17,907 bases of DNA from assembly GCA_049974825.1 (NCBI GenBank), contig JBNGDJ010000046.1, positions 1 through 17,907 of the forward strand, in the 5' to 3' direction. Origin of the DNA: JBKHDT01 sp049974825. Lineage in GTDB: Bacteria; Pseudomonadota; Gammaproteobacteria; Halothiobacillales; Halothiobacillaceae. Shown here in pieces: positions 1 through 7,704 of this stretch. The notes beneath the pieces were generated by a model that saw nothing but the letters and a program-made list of their open reading frames with translations, ran no database searches and was not told where the DNA came from. How positions within the stretch are numbered: the stretch's first letter is position 1; each line of letters begins with the position of its first letter. Made by a program: the position numbers and the translations under genes.

Positions 1-120
1 ATCAATGGCGTAAGCCATTGAATTGCGGAGCCCGGGCCGAGCGTGTATCGGCCCGGGCGTTGCTGAACGCGCAGCTGGCGTCAGCCCACAAATCCATGGA
101 TGGATTTGTGCAGAGTTTCC
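1..120 (+). repeat. Composite hairpin repeat, copy 1 (left part cut by window edge)
   Basis: Three hairpins in the same order as the complete copy at 4644-4846. The first has arms CAATGGC (3-9) and GCCATTG (14-20). The second has arms CCCGGGCCGA (31-40) and TCGGCCCGGG (48-57). The third has 8-bp arms 87-94 and 103-110 around the octamer CATGGATG (95-102). The copy finishes with the family end CAGAGTTTCC (111-120), directly next to the tonB stop codon. The middle section (61-86) is shorter than in the complete copy. No protein is supported here. Confidence 0.85.
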
Positions 121-996
121 TCAGCGAAAGCGAAATTCGATCGGGAGTTCGAATTGCCGGCTTTTGCCGGGCATGGCCGGATCGAATGGTGGCGCATCCA
201 TGCACTCGATCGCTGCCATGGCGGCCTGGTCAAGCCGGTTACTGCCAGATGAGCGAAGCAGCCGCGCCTGCAGCAGGCTGCCGTCGCGCGCGAGGTCAAA
301 CCGGACCACGGCCACGCCCTCCTGACGCATTCGTCGGGCAATGCGGGGATATTCCTTGCAGGCCGCCACGGCTGCCCGAACCTTTTCATTATAACCTTCC
401 TCCAAGGCCGGATTTTTCGCCGGCTCTTCTCTTTTCGCCTCGGCAGCACCCTCCGTCACCAGGGGTTCTGCCGGCTTGTTGACCGATTTTTCCTGCGCCC
501 GCTCTACCGGTGGGCCGATGGGGTCGCGTTCTGACCGTTCGGATTCGTATGCCGGCTCGGGCTCGGGTTCCGGTTCGGGCTCGGGTTCCGGTTCGGGCTC
601 GGGCTCGGGCTCCGGCTCGGGCTCCGGCTCGGGCTCGGGCTCGGGCTCGGGTTCAGGCTCGGGTTTAGGCTCGGGCTCGGGCTCGGGTTCAGGCTCGGGT
701 TTAGGCTCGGGCTCGGGTTTAGGCTCGGGCTCGGGCTCCGGTTTGGGAGGGGGCGATTGCTCAACCGCCGTGACCGGTGCATCAATCGCGGAAAGGGGCG
801 CGGGCGGCTCAGCCCAGGCAACCGGTTCCGGCTCGGAGGCAAAGGAGGAAAGCGAAACCGGTATGCTGCGAGTCTGATTGGCGCCGGCCGCCGAGAGGTC
901 AACGTGACGTGCGAACAACGCCCAACCGCCAGCCAGGACCGTCACATGCACGGCAATCGAAATACCCAGGGCCAAGGTGTAACGTCCCGAATTCAC
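121..996 (-). CDS. tonB: TonB energy-transducing protein
   Basis: 291 residues from a GTG start, 14 nt after the exbD stop. TonB carries proton-motive-force energy from ExbB/ExbD to TonB-dependent outer-membrane receptors. Residues about 9-29 form one membrane anchor with Ser13 and His17 spaced like the conserved Ser/His pair of E. coli TonB. Residues about 85-148 are an almost pure Glu-Pro/Lys-Pro repeat, the periplasm-spanning rod. The C-terminal domain has the family motif Tyr216-Pro217 followed by RIARR and EGVAVVRF. It is the last gene of exbB-exbD-tonB. The GTG start is chosen because the anchor begins a few residues later; the ribosome site (GAGG, 12 nt upstream) is weak. The rod is longer than usual and encoded by a hexamer-like DNA repeat. 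Family call is firm; the receptors served cannot be inferred. Confidence 0.95.
   Translation of the reverse strand: MNSGRYTLALGISIAVHVTVLAGGWALFARHVDLSAAGANQTRSIPVSLSSFASEPEPVAWAEPPAPLSAIDAPVTAVEQSPPPKPEPEPEPKPEPEPKPEPEPEPEPEPKPEPEPEPEPEPEPEPEPEPEPEPEPEPEPEPEPEPEPAYESERSERDPIGPPVERAQEKSVNKPAEPLVTEGAAEAKREEPAKNPALEEGYNEKVRAAVAACKEYPRIARRMRQEGVAVVRFDLARDGSLLQARLLRSSGSNRLDQAAMAAIECMDAPPFDPAMPGKSRQFELPIEFRFR
553..744 (-). repeat. Hexanucleotide coding repeat (Glu-Pro/Lys-Pro) in tonB
   Basis: About 190 bp of near-tandem six-base units (GGCTCG, with GGTTCC, GGTTCA and GGTTTA variants on the plus strand) encode the Pro-rich rod of TonB. Units are in frame with two codons, so gain or loss of a unit changes rod length without a frameshift. 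The plus-strand reading is a Gly-Ser repeat open frame, which is an artefact of the repeat. Confidence 0.9.
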
Positions 997-1010
997 GACG
1001 GATTTCAGCC

Positions 1011-1397
1011 TCAGTTTGCCGGGATTTCGGTATCAATGGCGAGATTCTCGCGCTCGTGCTTCTGCAGCAGGTCCAGGACCTGGACGAAATGCTGGAAGGT
1101 CGCCTCGCGATCGACTTTCAGGCGCACGAAAGTCTCGGGCGGCACATTGGCCAGGGCGGCATCCAGGGCCGACAGGGAGACCATCTCGCCGTCGAGATGC
1201 ACACGGCCGTCCGCCGTAATGGCAATCGACTGCATCTGCTGGTCATCGGCGCCCCGAGGTTCAGCATGCTCGGCTTCCGGCAGCGTCAGCGGAATCCTGC
1301 CCTGCGCAACAAAACTGGCCGTGGTCAGGACAATTGCCAGCAGAACCAGCATGACGTCCACCAGGGGAATCACGTTCATCTGGTCAAAACGACGCAT
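1011..1397 (-). CDS. exbD: ExbD, proton-channel subunit of the TonB motor
   Basis: 128 residues. ExbD and ExbB form the inner-membrane proton-driven motor that powers TonB. One membrane helix (about residues 8-29) holds Asp14 in VDVMLVLL, the position of the essential protonatable Asp (Asp25 in E. coli). The rest is a small periplasmic domain with the typical TFVRLKVDREA stretch and a final helix. The start lies 3 nt after the exbB stop (TGA, CTC, ATG), indicating translational coupling, and tonB starts 14 nt downstream. Length is typical for short ExbD proteins. MotB/TolR relatives are less likely because tonB is adjacent. Confidence 0.94.
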   Translation of the reverse strand: MRRFDQMNVIPLVDVMLVLLAIVLTTASFVAQGRIPLTLPEAEHAEPRGADDQQMQSIAITADGRVHLDGEMVSLSALDAALANVPPETFVRLKVDREATFQHFVQVLDLLQKHERENLAIDTEIPAN

Positions 1398-1400
1398 GAG

Positions 1401-1853
1401 TCAGTTACCCGCCTGGCCGGCCACAGTGCCACGCGCCTGCTCGGCCCGCCACTGTTCGACCAGCACCTCGGCTCGACGCGCCAGTCCGTTGTGAATCATG
1501 GTGGCGGGGATGGCAACTAGCAGGCCCGCCGCGGTGACCTTCAGGGCCAGCGCCAGCCCAACCATGATGGTACTGACCGCGATATCCCCGGACTGGCCCA
1601 GGTCGTAGAACACGATGAGAATGCCGATTACCGTGCCCAGCAGCCCGACATAAGGCGCCGTCGCCCCAACCGTGTAGATGGTGGTCATGCGATCCGTCAG
1701 CGCCACGTTCAGGCTGTGTACATTGTCGAAGGCGCGCACGTCTACTTGCCTGAAGTAACGCCAGCGCTCAATGGCGGCGGCCAGCATCAAGATGCTCATG
1801 ATGCCCAGTGCGCCAAAGGCCATCGGGTCGATCCAGGCTTTGAGAAATTCCAT
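1401..1853 (-). CDS. exbB: ExbB, short-type TonB-system energiser
   Basis: 150 residues, the length of the short ExbB type (as in Haemophilus) rather than the roughly 240-residue E. coli type. Three membrane segments: about 10-28, 62-84 and 96-118, with conserved Thr/Gly-rich motifs APYVGLLGTVIGIL and ALKVTAAGLLVAIPA (Thr74 and Thr107 face the channel in this family). It is the first gene of exbB-exbD-tonB. The frame is open upstream into a repeat element, but the ATG at 1853 is chosen because GAAGG lies 7 nt before it (1861-1865) and homology begins there. A promoter and an A+T-rich palindrome lie just upstream. Confidence 0.93.
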   Translation of the reverse strand: MEFLKAWIDPMAFGALGIMSILMLAAAIERWRYFRQVDVRAFDNVHSLNVALTDRMTTIYTVGATAPYVGLLGTVIGILIVFYDLGQSGDIAVSTIMVGLALALKVTAAGLLVAIPATMIHNGLARRAEVLVEQWRAEQARGTVAGQAGN

Positions 1854-1881
1854 CCACGCACCTTCATGCAAATGCGAATAG

Positions 1882-1925
1882 TTATTGATTAATAAATCGT
1901 AGCCGATTGGGTACCTGTGTATCAA
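1882..1925 (-). promoter_or_regulatory. Probable exbB promoter with A+T-rich palindrome
   Basis: On the minus strand, TTGATA (1925-1920), 18 nt, then TACGAT (1901-1896) resembles a sigma-70 promoter. Immediately downstream, about where transcription would start, is a palindrome: TTATT, GATT, AATAA (1882-1895). TonB operons are commonly iron-regulated by Fur, but this palindrome matches the Fur box poorly, so the regulator is unknown. The -35 hexamer touches the repeat copy at 1926. Confidence 0.4.
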
Positions 1926-2002
1926 GGGAAACTCTGCACGAACGCAGAGTTTCCCGATTGGGGCATGGATGCCCTGCTGCACAATGGCACATGCCATTGA
2001 AT
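1926..2002 (+). repeat. Composite hairpin repeat, copy 2 (first three hairpins)
   Basis: Hairpin A is perfect: GGGAAACTCTGC (1926-1937) and GCAGAGTTTCCC (1944-1955) with a 6-nt loop. Hairpin B is GGG, CATGGATG (1964-1971), CCC. Hairpin C has arms CAATGGC (1982-1988) and GCCATTG (1993-1999). The copy stops shortly after C, and the GC-rich hairpin D and the right end are missing. It lies between the exbB promoter and the glnA control region. Confidence 0.85.
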
Positions 2003-2126
2003 CATCGCCTAGCGGCCAGCCCTGGGCGTGAAGCTGACACCCGCGCCGAAGGCCGGGCGTTACTTTCTTCGGAGTGTCCTGCGGGAAGACCGAAAACTCC
2101 CCTTCCGACGCATCTGCCCGTTGCTT

Positions 2127-2141
2127 GCACCTTCCCTGTGC
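2127..2141. promoter_or_regulatory. NtrC-binding box, distal site upstream of glnA
   Basis: GCAC, 7 nt, GTGC: an exact match to the symmetrical NtrC box seen in enteric glnA promoters. Its centre is about 205 bp before the predicted glnA start point and 74 bp before the next box. NtrC-phosphate would bind as a dimer. Identification is by pattern only. Confidence 0.65.
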
Positions 2142-2200
2142 TAGTCTTGATCCTCAATGGTGCCGATTGCTCGCGGTCTTTGGGCTTGCCGGCAAAGAAT

Positions 2201-2215
2201 GCACCATCATTGTGC
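2201..2215. promoter_or_regulatory. NtrC-binding box, enhancer site 1 of glnA
   Basis: GCAC (2201-2204), 7 nt, GTGC (2212-2215). Centre about 131 bp upstream of the predicted transcription start and 31 bp (three helical turns) from the next box. The arrangement closely parallels the paired E. coli glnAp2 enhancers. Confidence 0.75.
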
Positions 2216-2231
2216 GCACAGACTGCCAGGC

Positions 2232-2246
2232 GCACGATTCTGGTGC
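2232..2246. promoter_or_regulatory. NtrC-binding box, enhancer site 2 of glnA
   Basis: GCAC (2232-2235), 7 nt, GTGC (2243-2246), with symmetry extending one base or more on each side (GCGCAC and GTGCGC). Centre about 100 bp upstream of the predicted start. Together with the box at 2201 it forms a helically phased pair suited to NtrC oligomer assembly. Confidence 0.78.
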
Positions 2247-2312
2247 GCACCAGCGCCCTTCCAGTCGGGCGATCCTGCGCCGACGCTGGATTCCGGTGCG
2301 ATTTGCTGAATC

Positions 2313-2328
2313 TGGCCCGCTTAATGCT
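2313..2328 (+). promoter_or_regulatory. Sigma-54 (RpoN) promoter of glnA
   Basis: TGG (2313-2315) and TGC (2325-2327) give the invariant GG-N10-GC spacing of sigma-54 -24/-12 promoters; the full match to consensus is moderate. Predicted start is near 2339, giving a leader of about 68 nt before glnA. Two NtrC boxes lie at the expected upstream distance, which supports the call beyond the short motif. Confidence 0.72.
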
Positions 2329-2406
2329 TGGATCACGCCCAACGCCTGCCTCGTGCGGGCAAGATTTTTCACCCATGACACGATTCCCCCCTTCGGAGGT
2401 TTGCAC

Positions 2407-3816
2407 ATGTCCGTAGCCAAAGTTCTCAAGATGATCGAGGAAAACGGCGTCCAGTTCGTCGATTATCGTTTTACCGACACGCGTGGCAAGCAGCAGCACG
2501 TCACTTATCCGGCCAGCCAGATCGACGAGGATGCGCTGGAATCCGGCGCCATGTTCGACGGCTCCTCGATCGCCGGCTGGAAAGGCATCAACGCCTCCGA
2601 CATGATCCTGATGCCCGACACCGAATCAGCGCAGATGGACCCGTTCTCCGAGGAACCGACCCTGATCCTGGTCTGTGACGTCATCGAGCCGGATACCATG
2701 CAGGGTTACTCCCGCGATCCGCGATCCGTGGCCAAGCGCGCCGAGGCCTTCCTGGCCAGCACGGGCATCGCGGACACGGCCTTCTTCGGCCCGGAAAACG
2801 AATTCTTCGTGTTCGAGGACGTTCGCTGGGGCGCCGACATGTCCGGCAGCTTCGTGAAAGTGGACTCTGCCGAAGCACACTGGAATACCGAGCGCGTCTA
2901 CGACGACGGCAACATGGGACACCGTCCGCGGGTCAAAGGCGGCTACTTCCCGGTTCCGCCTGTGGATTCGCTGCACGACATCCGTCAGGCCATGTGCCTG
3001 GTACTCGAAGAAATGGGCCTGAAGGTGGAAGTCCACCACCACGAGGTCGCCACCGCCGGCCAGTGCGAGATCGGCGTGGCCTTCAACACTCTGGTCAAGA
3101 AGGCTGACGAGGTCCAGACGCTCAAGTACGTGATCCACAACGTGGCTCACACCTACGGCAAGACGGCGACTTTCATGCCCAAGCCGATCGTGGGTGACAA
3201 CGGTTCAGGCATGCACGTGCACCAGTCGCTGGCGAAGGAAGGCAAGAACATGTTCTCCGGTGATGGCTATGCCGGCCTGTCCGAGACCGCGCTGTACTAC
3301 ATCGGCGGCATCATCAAGCACAGCCATGCAATCAACGCCTTTGCGAACCCGTCCACCAACAGCTACAAGCGCCTGGTTCCGCACTTCGAGGCACCGGTGA
3401 AGCTGGCTTACTCGGCCCGCAACCGTTCCGCATCCATCCGCATTCCCTTCGTGACCAACCCGAAGGCCCGCCGGATCGAGCTGCGCTACCCTGACTCCAC
3501 CGCCAACCCCTATCTGGCATTCGCTGCCATGATGATGGCTGGCCTTGACGGCATCCAGAACAAGATCCATCCGGGCGAGGCGGCCAGCAAGAACCTCTAC
3601 GACCTGCCGCCGGAAGAGGAAAAGAACATTCCGGAAGTGGCCTTCTCCCTTGAGCAGGCACTCAACGCACTGGACGAGGATCGCGAGTTCCTGAAAAAGG
3701 GCGACGTGTTCTCCGACGAGTTCATCGATGCCTATATCGAGCTCAAGACCGAGGACGTGCAGCGCATGCGCATGACCACGCACCCGGTCGAGTTCGACAT
3801 GTACTATAGCCTGTAA
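2407..3816 (+). CDS. glnA: Glutamine synthetase type I
   Basis: 469 residues, exactly the length of E. coli GlnA. It makes glutamine from glutamate, ammonia and ATP, as a cytoplasmic dodecamer, and is the main route of ammonia assimilation. Recognisable motifs are the N-terminal MFDGSSIAGW, the ATP-binding KPIVGDNGSGMHVHQS, and the adenylylation site NLYDLPPEE, whose Tyr is residue 398 counting Met1 (Tyr397 in enteric numbering), so GlnE-type adenylylation control is expected. The frame is open 333 nt further upstream, but ATG 2407 is chosen because GGAGGT (2395-2400) precedes it by 6 nt and family homology begins there. Transcription is probably from the sigma-54/NtrC promoter upstream, and a strong terminator follows. 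DUF4124, ntrB and ntrC genes lie downstream. Confidence 0.98.
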   Translation: MSVAKVLKMIEENGVQFVDYRFTDTRGKQQHVTYPASQIDEDALESGAMFDGSSIAGWKGINASDMILMPDTESAQMDPFSEEPTLILVCDVIEPDTMQGYSRDPRSVAKRAEAFLASTGIADTAFFGPENEFFVFEDVRWGADMSGSFVKVDSAEAHWNTERVYDDGNMGHRPRVKGGYFPVPPVDSLHDIRQAMCLVLEEMGLKVEVHHHEVATAGQCEIGVAFNTLVKKADEVQTLKYVIHNVAHTYGKTATFMPKPIVGDNGSGMHVHQSLAKEGKNMFSGDGYAGLSETALYYIGGIIKHSHAINAFANPSTNSYKRLVPHFEAPVKLAYSARNRSASIRIPFVTNPKARRIELRYPDSTANPYLAFAAMMMAGLDGIQNKIHPGEAASKNLYDLPPEEEKNIPEVAFSLEQALNALDEDREFLKKGDVFSDEFIDAYIELKTEDVQRMRMTTHPVEFDMYYSL

Positions 3817-3859
3817 TCCAGGTTGGCTCCAGGGCCTTCGGCCCCGGCGGATCTATTCG

Positions 3860-3888
3860 AGGGCGTCCTGTAGGGCGCCCTTTTTGTT
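3860..3888 (+). terminator. Intrinsic terminator of glnA
   Basis: Stem arms AGGGCGTCCT (3860-3869) and AGGGCGCCCT (3872-3881) pair along their length with one G-T wobble, followed by a T-rich tract from 3881. A smaller hairpin, GGGCC, TTC, GGCCC (3832-3844), precedes it. It would separate most glnA transcription from the downstream genes. Confidence 0.88.
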
Positions 3889-4030
3889 GGGCCCGATTCA
3901 CGCATCATACTGGCAGGGTTCTATTATGATGAGATGCGGCGCTCGAACATGGCATCCGCCAGCCGACCTCGGTAGTGCTTGCGTCCAGGCCGCGTCCTCT
4001 GCCGACCCGCCGGTCCATAGGAGCAGAATA

Positions 4031-4543
4031 TTGAAATCCGTTCTCTGGTCCCTGCTTTTGCTCTGTCTGCTGCCTGCTTTGGTCAGCGCACAGACGGTCT
4101 ACCGGGTGGTGGACGACAACGGCAACGTGACCTTCACGGACCAGCCGGTCCCTGGCGCGACGCCCATGGCCATCGATCCCAGCCCCCCGATGGAATTGGT
4201 GATTCCGAGAATGCCCGAAAGATCGCCGTCCCGGGAACCGGCCGGGGAAGAGCGCGGGGCGTATGATCACCTGGCCATAAGCGCACCGGCGAATGGTGCA
4301 GTCATCGAAGCCAGGCTGGGCGGAGTGCTGCTGATCGAGCTGGCTATCGAACCGACGCTCGCCCCCTCCGATCGGATCACCATTTACCTGGATGACCGGC
4401 CCGTGGTGTCCGACTCTTCTGGAACCCGCCATGCGGTAAGCGACATTCCGCCGGGGCGGCACCAGATTTTCTTCGAGATCCGGCGCGAAGGCGAAGTCGT
4501 CGCCCGCAGTCCCGATCAGACCTTCGAATTTCGGATACCCTGA
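4031..4543 (+). CDS. Secreted DUF4124-domain protein of the glnA-ntrBC cluster
   Basis: 170 residues from a TTG start, chosen because AGGAG (4019-4023) lies 7 nt upstream and a signal peptide starts at once: Met-Lys, a hydrophobic core, and probable cleavage after VSA (about residue 18). Residues about 19-48 are a DUF4124 segment (QTVYRVVDDNGNVTFTDQPV). The C-terminal half (about 80-170) looks like a small beta-sandwich, with PANGAVIEA and a typical GRHQIFFEIRR strand pair. Periplasmic location is predicted. A gene of this type often lies between glnA and ntrB in gammaproteobacteria, but its role is unknown. The 141 nt between the glnA terminator and this start contain no convincing promoter apart from a -10-like TATTAT at 3922. 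Confidence 0.82.
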   Translation: MKSVLWSLLLLCLLPALVSAQTVYRVVDDNGNVTFTDQPVPGATPMAIDPSPPMELVIPRMPERSPSREPAGEERGAYDHLAISAPANGAVIEARLGGVLLIELAIEPTLAPSDRITIYLDDRPVVSDSSGTRHAVSDIPPGRHQIFFEIRREGEVVARSPDQTFEFRIP

Positions 4544-4589
4544 CCTGATCGTTCACGAGCCGATCCATGACAGTGCGCAACGATCTACG

Positions 4590-4606
4590 TGCACCACTCT
4601 GGTGCA
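4590..4606. promoter_or_regulatory. NtrC-binding box upstream of ntrBC
   Basis: TGCACCA (4590-4596), CTC, TGGTGCA (4600-4606): a perfect 7-bp inverted repeat fitting the GCAC-N7-GTGC NtrC consensus. In enteric bacteria NtrC binds near the glnL promoter and represses it, so autoregulation of ntrBC is inferred. No clear promoter hexamers were found beside it. The box is 381 nt from the ntrB start, and a 203-bp repeat element lies between. Confidence 0.7.
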
Positions 4607-4643
4607 TACACGGCTTGCAGGGCGTGACAACCGTGATGCGCCT

Positions 4644-4846
4644 TTAAGGAAGGTCTGCACGAATGCAGACCTTCCTGTGCAGGGCATGGATGCCCTGCCG
4701 CACAATGGCGTAAGCCATTGAATTGCGCAGCCCGGGCCGAGCATGTATCGGCCCGGGCGTGTCTGAACGCGGGTAAAGCCTGCTGACGCGTTTAGCTGGC
4801 TTTAGCCCACAAAATCCATGGATGGATTTGTGCAGAGTTTCCTTAA
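4644..4846 (+). repeat. Composite hairpin repeat, copy 3 (complete, 203 bp, terminal inverted repeats)
   Basis: The left end TTAAGGAAGGTCTGCAC (4644-4660) and the reverse complement of the right end (4830-4846) match at 15 of 17 bases; both ends carry TTAA. Hairpin A: arms 4647-4658 and 4665-4676. Hairpin B: GCAGGG, CATGGATG (4685-4692), CCCTGC. Hairpin C: arms 4703-4709 and 4714-4720. Hairpin D: CCCGGGCCGA (4731-4740) and TCGGCCCGGG (4748-4757). Section E (about 4758-4807) contains ACGCG (4767-4771) and CGCGT (4787-4791). Hairpin F: arms around CATGGATG (4817-4824), with one bulged A. No coding capacity; resembles a MITE or BIME. Confidence 0.9.
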
Positions 4847-4850
4847 TCGG

Positions 4851-4986
4851 AAAGACCGCCACCATGGGCTTTCATGCAAGGCGCAGACCGCTACACAACC
4901 GCTGGTTCGAGTCTTGCATGCAACGAAGTAACTGTGCCAAGCCTTCCGTGACTTTGCGCAGAGTTTCCCGAGAGGTCTGCACCAAA
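4851..4986. repeat. Probable decayed repeat pieces before ntrB
   Basis: Short matches to the repeat family: GCAGAGTTTCCC (4959-4970, the right-end motif), then GGTCTGCAC (4974-4982, the left-end motif), and a CCATGGGCTTTCATGCA stretch (4862-4878) resembling the hairpin F region of the copy at 11047. The frame is open here and continuous with ntrB, but its predicted residues do not look like a conserved domain, so I treat it as non-coding. Confidence 0.4.
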
Positions 4987-6119
4987 ATGCCCCCTCCGGA
5001 TTACCCAAAAGATGCCAGGCCCGCCATGGAATCTCCTGAAAAGCCCTCGTTCACTCTGCACGAACGTCTGCTCGAATGCCAGAACACGGCAATCCTGCTG
5101 CTCGATAGCGACCTGACGCCCCACTACCTGAACCCTGCGGCGGAGGCTCTGCTCTCTACCAGTGCCCAGAATGCCTACCGTCATGGCCTGTCGATCTGGC
5201 TGAACAGCAATCCACGCCTGATGGCCGCGCTGAAAGAGGCCCTGCAGACAGGACAGGGTGCGACGCTCCGCGAGTCCGCGCTGGTCATGCCCCACGGAGA
5301 AACGACCGGTACCGACTGCAGTATTACACCGATCGAAGACGATGAGCTCGGCATATTCCTGCTCCTGGAAATCGCCGATATCGACCGGCACCTACGCATT
5401 GCCCGCGAGGACCAGCTGATCTCGCTTCATCAGACCACCCGGCAATTCGTCCGGGGTCTGGCGCACGAGGTCAAGAATCCGCTCGGCGGGCTGCGCGGAG
5501 CGGCCCAGTTGCTCGACCGAGAACTCACCGACCCTGCCCAGCGCGAGTATACGCGGATCATTCTGCACGAAACCGACCGGCTGCGTACTCTGGTTGACCG
5601 AATGCTCGGCCCCAACACCCTGCCGCACAAGGGCTGGGAAAACATCCACGAACCGCTGGAGTACGTCCGGCAACTGCTTCGCGTTGAGTGTGTCGAATCG
5701 GCCATTCGCATCCGCTGCGACTACGACCCCAGCATTCCCGAGTTGTGCATTGATACCGACCAGATCATCCAGGCGGTGCTGAACATCGCCCGCAATGCCG
5801 TGCAGGTACTGGAGAAAGTGCCTGAACCCCGCCTGCTGTTCCGCACCCGTGTGCTGCGCCAGTTCACGCTCGGGCACACGGTCCACAAGCTGGTGGCGCG
5901 GGTGGACATTGAGGACAACGGCCCCGGCATCCCTGAAAAGCTTCAGGAAAGCGTGTTCTTTCCCATGGTATCGGGCAGACCCGAGGGCACCGGGCTCGGA
6001 CTGTCGATCGCGCAGACCCTGATCGCCCAGCACGGTGGGCTGATCGAGTTCCAGTCCCGGCCTGGCAGGACCGTCTTTACCCTCCTGCTCCCCATATCGA
6101 CCGCTACGGAGTCCCCATC

Positions 6120-6123
<4 letters not shown>
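4987..6123 (+). CDS. ntrB: NtrB nitrogen-control sensor kinase/phosphatase
   Basis: 378 residues from ATG 4987; a start at 5026 (365 residues) is also possible. NtrB (GlnL) phosphorylates NtrC under nitrogen limitation and dephosphorylates it when PII signals sufficiency. It is cytoplasmic, with no membrane segment seen. An N-terminal PAS-like region (about 23-135) is followed by the H-box FVRGLAHEVKNPLGGLRG with phospho-acceptor His160, an N-box around LNIARNAVQVL, and the ATP-binding G boxes DNGPGIPE and GTGLGLSIA. The frame is open back to 4822, inside a repeat element. Position 4987 is chosen because AGAGG (4971-4975) precedes it by 11 nt and homology begins soon after. The stop overlaps the ntrC start (ATGA), so the pair is translationally coupled. 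Confidence 0.95.
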
Positions 6124-7577
<1,454 letters not shown>

Positions 7578-7624
7578 TCAAAACACAGCAGGGAACCATG
7601 GGCAGCAGCTGACCCATGCCTGGT

Positions 7625-7703
7625 GATTCGATGGCTTGCCTTGTTGTGCGTTGGGGCATCCATGCCCCGGTCGGCAATCTTCAGCGTTCGTGAGAAGATC
7701 CCG
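7625..7703 (-). repeat. Composite hairpin repeat, copy 4 (decayed, reverse orientation)
   Basis: Read on the minus strand it has the order A, B, C. Hairpin B is clear: GGGG, CATCCATG (7657-7664), CCCC on the plus strand. Part of hairpin C is ATGGCTTGCC (7631-7640), and hairpin A is degenerate (about 7671-7703). It fills most of the space between the convergent ntrC and yrfG genes and ends 1 nt before the yrfG stop codon. A separate small inverted repeat, CATGGG (7597-7602) and CCCATG (7613-7618), lies nearer ntrC and lacks a T tract. Confidence 0.7.
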
Positions 7704-7704
7704 C

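Noticed and set aside
476..877. Plus-strand open frame encoding a Gly-Ser repeat protein
   Set aside because: It is the complement of the TonB Glu-Pro repeat; no ribosome site or homology, and the minus strand has a clear gene.
1882..1895. Fur box upstream of exbB
   Set aside because: The A+T palindrome matches the 19-bp Fur consensus at under half its positions; kept only as an unassigned palindrome.
1854..1997. N-terminal extension of ExbB into the repeat
   Set aside because: The extension reads through repeat copy 2 and the promoter; ATG 1853 has a good ribosome site and starts at homology.
2074..2406. 111-codon N-terminal extension of glnA
   Set aside because: It runs through the NtrC boxes and sigma-54 promoter; the true start has a strong ribosome site and gives the exact family length.
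4601..4614. Possible sigma-54 promoter (GG-N10-GC) overlapping the ntrBC NtrC box
   Set aside because: The -12 context is CGGC rather than TTGC-like, and the overlap with the NtrC box would be unusual; probably chance.
7597..7618. Terminator after ntrC
   Set aside because: The stem is only 6 bp (CATGGG and CCCATG) with no T tract on the plus strand.
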